Assembly: GCF_002993365.1 (NCBI RefSeq)
Contig: NZ_PVNP01000147.1
Location: 1-50,986, forward strand
Direction: 5' to 3'
DNA: 50,986 nucleotides
Source: Marisediminitalea alba
Lineage (GTDB): Bacteria; Pseudomonadota; Gammaproteobacteria; Enterobacterales; Alteromonadaceae
Below the pieces are notes generated by a model that ran no database searches, was not told the origin of the DNA, and was given only the letters and a program-made list of their open reading frames with translations. Shown here in pieces: positions 49,300 to 50,986 of this stretch (position 1 is its first letter; each line of letters starts with the position of its first letter). A program made the translations under genes and the position numbers.

Positions 49300-50706
49300 A
49301 TGTCTTTTAACATTGCATTAAGTGGCGTCTCTGCCGCACAAAAAGATTTAGACACTACCGCAAATAACATTGCCAATGTGAACACGGTAGGTTTTAAAGA
49401 GTCGCGGGCCGAGTTTGGTGATGTATATGCCGCCTCACTGTTAGCCAGCGGTAAAACCAAAGTAGGTGATGGCGTCCTCACGCAGGAAGTGGCCCAACAG
49501 TTCAGTCAGGGTAGCCTGCAGTTTACCAATACGGCACTGGATTTAGCCATTACCGGTAATGGTTTCTTTGCCACTGTACCCGATATCACCTCGCGGGATT
49601 TTTCCTTTACCCGTGCCGGTCAGTTTAAGCTGGACGAAAACAACTTTGTGGTTAACAGCAGCGGCGACAACCTGCTGGGCTTTCCGGTTAACCCGGATGG
49701 CACCAGTTCGTCAGTGGCGTTAAGTACTACCGAACCTGTGCGTATTCCCGACTCCTCAGGCTCACCGCAGGCAACGCAGGAAGTCACCATGCGGATGAAT
49801 CTGCCGGCGAACGACGATTATCTCGATCCGACAGCATTTAATCCTGATGATACGCTCACCTACAACGCGGCAACCTCGGTAACCGTTTATGATTCACTCG
49901 GTGAAAGTCACATAATGACTTATTACTTTGTGAAAGATGGTACCGACCAGTCGACACCAACTGGCCCGGATCAGCTCAATAGCTGGTTAATGTTTGCCAC
50001 CCTTGATGATACCCCGGTAGATATTGCAGGCGGTGATACCAGTGTACCGCTGCCAACGAGGGACGACCCGCAAAACCCGGGGAACACAGAGGCCTGGTTA
50101 CCGGCCAGATTGTCATTTAACCAGAGTGGGGACTTTACCTCGCAAATACCTGCCGGTGGCATCGTGACTGTACCACTGGGGGATGACGGTTCGCCTGACG
50201 CCGCGATTGCGTTAACTGGTGGTGCCGATCAAACTCAAACCATCGGTATCGATTTCAACCTGGATCCGCTGGGTGGCCAGACTATCAATGAGCCAACTCA
50301 GTACGCCTCCGCCTTTGAAGTAACCTCACTTGAGCAGGATGGTCTGCCAGTAGGCCGCTTAACCGGTGTGGATATCGGTGAAGACGGCCTGGTCAGAGCA
50401 ACTTTCTCTAACGGTACCTCAGAGCCGGTAGTACGCGTTGCGTTGGTTCGATTTGCCAATGAGCAGGGCCTGACCCAGCAAAGCAATACTGCCTGGAAAG
50501 AGTCAATCGAGTCCGGCGAAGCGCTGGCCGGCGAGGCGACCACAGGGACCTTTGGCGAAATTAACTCCTCCGCCCTTGAACAGGCTAACGTTAACCTGAC
50601 TACTGAACTTATTGACATGATTATTGCGCAGCGGAACTTCCAGGCGAACTCCCGGGCACTGGAAGTTAACAACCAGCTTAATCAGACGATTCTGAATATT
50701 CGATAA
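49300..50706 (+). CDS. flgE: Flagellar hook protein FlgE
   Basis: This 468-residue hook subunit has the conserved N terminus SFNIALSGVSAAQKDLDTTA with NNIANVNTVGFKES, a surface D1-D2 region rich in Asp/Pro/Gly, and the C-terminal signature NLTTELIDMIIAQRNFQANS. TAGGAGAAAAGCAC precedes the ATG. In relatives flgF follows; here the gene is followed by a terminator and then a group II intron, so the rest of the operon lies beyond the window. Confidence 0.96.
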   Translation: MSFNIALSGVSAAQKDLDTTANNIANVNTVGFKESRAEFGDVYAASLLASGKTKVGDGVLTQEVAQQFSQGSLQFTNTALDLAITGNGFFATVPDITSRDFSFTRAGQFKLDENNFVVNSSGDNLLGFPVNPDGTSSSVALSTTEPVRIPDSSGSPQATQEVTMRMNLPANDDYLDPTAFNPDDTLTYNAATSVTVYDSLGESHIMTYYFVKDGTDQSTPTGPDQLNSWLMFATLDDTPVDIAGGDTSVPLPTRDDPQNPGNTEAWLPARLSFNQSGDFTSQIPAGGIVTVPLGDDGSPDAAIALTGGADQTQTIGIDFNLDPLGGQTINEPTQYASAFEVTSLEQDGLPVGRLTGVDIGEDGLVRATFSNGTSEPVVRVALVRFANEQGLTQQSNTAWKESIESGEALAGEATTGTFGEINSSALEQANVNLTTELIDMIIAQRNFQANSRALEVNNQLNQTILNIR

Positions 50707-50725
50707 GATCCCGTTATCATTCTGA

Positions 50726-50748
50726 GGCCGCCTTTCGCGGCCTTTTTT
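50726..50748 (+). terminator. Intrinsic terminator after flgE
   Basis: GGCCGC-CTTTC-GCGGCC followed by TTTTTT, 19 bases after the flgE stop. The group II intron begins directly after the T run. Confidence 0.85.
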
Positions 50749-50986
50749 GTTTGCCCAGCGAAGCTGGCAAACCCGTCAGGTTGAAAGAAACCTGAATCAC
50801 CCTGACTGAGGGGAAGATAATCCGAATGGCAAGGGCGTTGCTGGCCAACGGCAGGGTTCGAAGGAAGCCATAGGAAGTTAGAAGTACACAACGAAAGTGA
50901 ACCTGATTCGGCAAGGCAGGAGGGTAAGCGTGCAAAATAGCGCGAAGCCCGATACTCAGTCAGTCCTGTTTTGTGTTTGAGGGTGG
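50749..50986 (+). mobile_element. Group II intron, 5' end (partial; domain I)
   Basis: Starting with GTTTGCCCAGC directly after the terminator T run, this segment has the look of group II intron domain I. Hairpins include GCCCAGC/GCTGGC and CAGGTT/AACCTG, and later come GGGTTCGAAGGAAGCCATAGG and AACGAAAGTGAACC, which recur in bacterial group II ribozymes. The first five bases (GTTTG) differ from the usual GTGYG. No coding frame is expected in domain I; the maturase gene would lie further downstream. It has the same orientation as the intron end at 1-179 and may be another copy of the same element. Confidence 0.7.

Overview
The window reads as a chromosomal segment of a marine gammaproteobacterium of the Alteromonadales (Alteromonas/Aestuariibacter/Salinimonas-like). 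The grounds are gene order (truC-yqcC block, dapD-glnD-map divergent from rpsB-tsf, the pyrH-to-accA block, tadA/mltF/purL, and a Vibrio/Alteromonas-type flgT-flgP-flgN-flgM-flgA-cheV-cheR-flgB locus), a base composition near 50% GC by eye, and polar-flagellum control by sigma-54 and sigma-28. Genus is an inference; no 16S or other species marker is present.

Layout. 1-179: the 3' end (domains V and VI) of a group II intron. 188-3833: DUF3301, DUF3549, yqcC, truC, a MioC/YqcA flavodoxin and a small MscS channel. 3926-9451: a Sel1-repeat protein, then map-glnD-dapD on the minus strand. 9623-11657: a strong promoter, a structured leader and rpsB-tsf. 11772-20408: pyrH, frr, uppS, cdsA, ispC, rseP, bamA and skp. 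20635-28078: fabZ, lpxA, lpxB, rnhB, dnaE and accA. 28161-33557: tilS, a GGDEF protein, a CPA2 antiporter, an orphan type IV prepilin and a PspB-like protein. 33787-40815: tadA, a very small Arg-rich ORF, an MltF-like protein, purL, a 45-aa exported peptide and smrA. 40902-40977: tRNA-Arg(CCU). 41019-50706: flagellar/chemotaxis genes. 50749-50986: the 5' end of a group II intron placed directly after the flgE terminator.

How the parts work together. The centre is a housekeeping block that makes ribosomal and translation factors, undecaprenyl phosphate, CDP-diacylglycerol, DXP-pathway isoprenoids, outer-membrane proteins and lipid A. The right end builds the basal body and hook, with matching sigma-54 elements before flgP, flgA and flgB and a sigma-28 element before flgM.

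Most notable points. (1) Both ends of the window lie inside group II introns in the same orientation, so this may be a contig bounded by a multicopy intron. (2) The MltF homologue has lost its catalytic Glu and the following catalytic-core segment, and looks like a pseudoenzyme. (3) lpxD is missing from its usual place between skp and fabZ and a terminator stands there. (4) flgO is missing between flgT and flgP. (5) A pseudaminic-acid-type methylase sits alone inside the flagellar locus. (6) A 37-aa Arg-rich ORF with a good ribosome-binding site lies between tadA and the mltF homologue. I found no CRISPR array, prophage, transposase or toxin-antitoxin pair.
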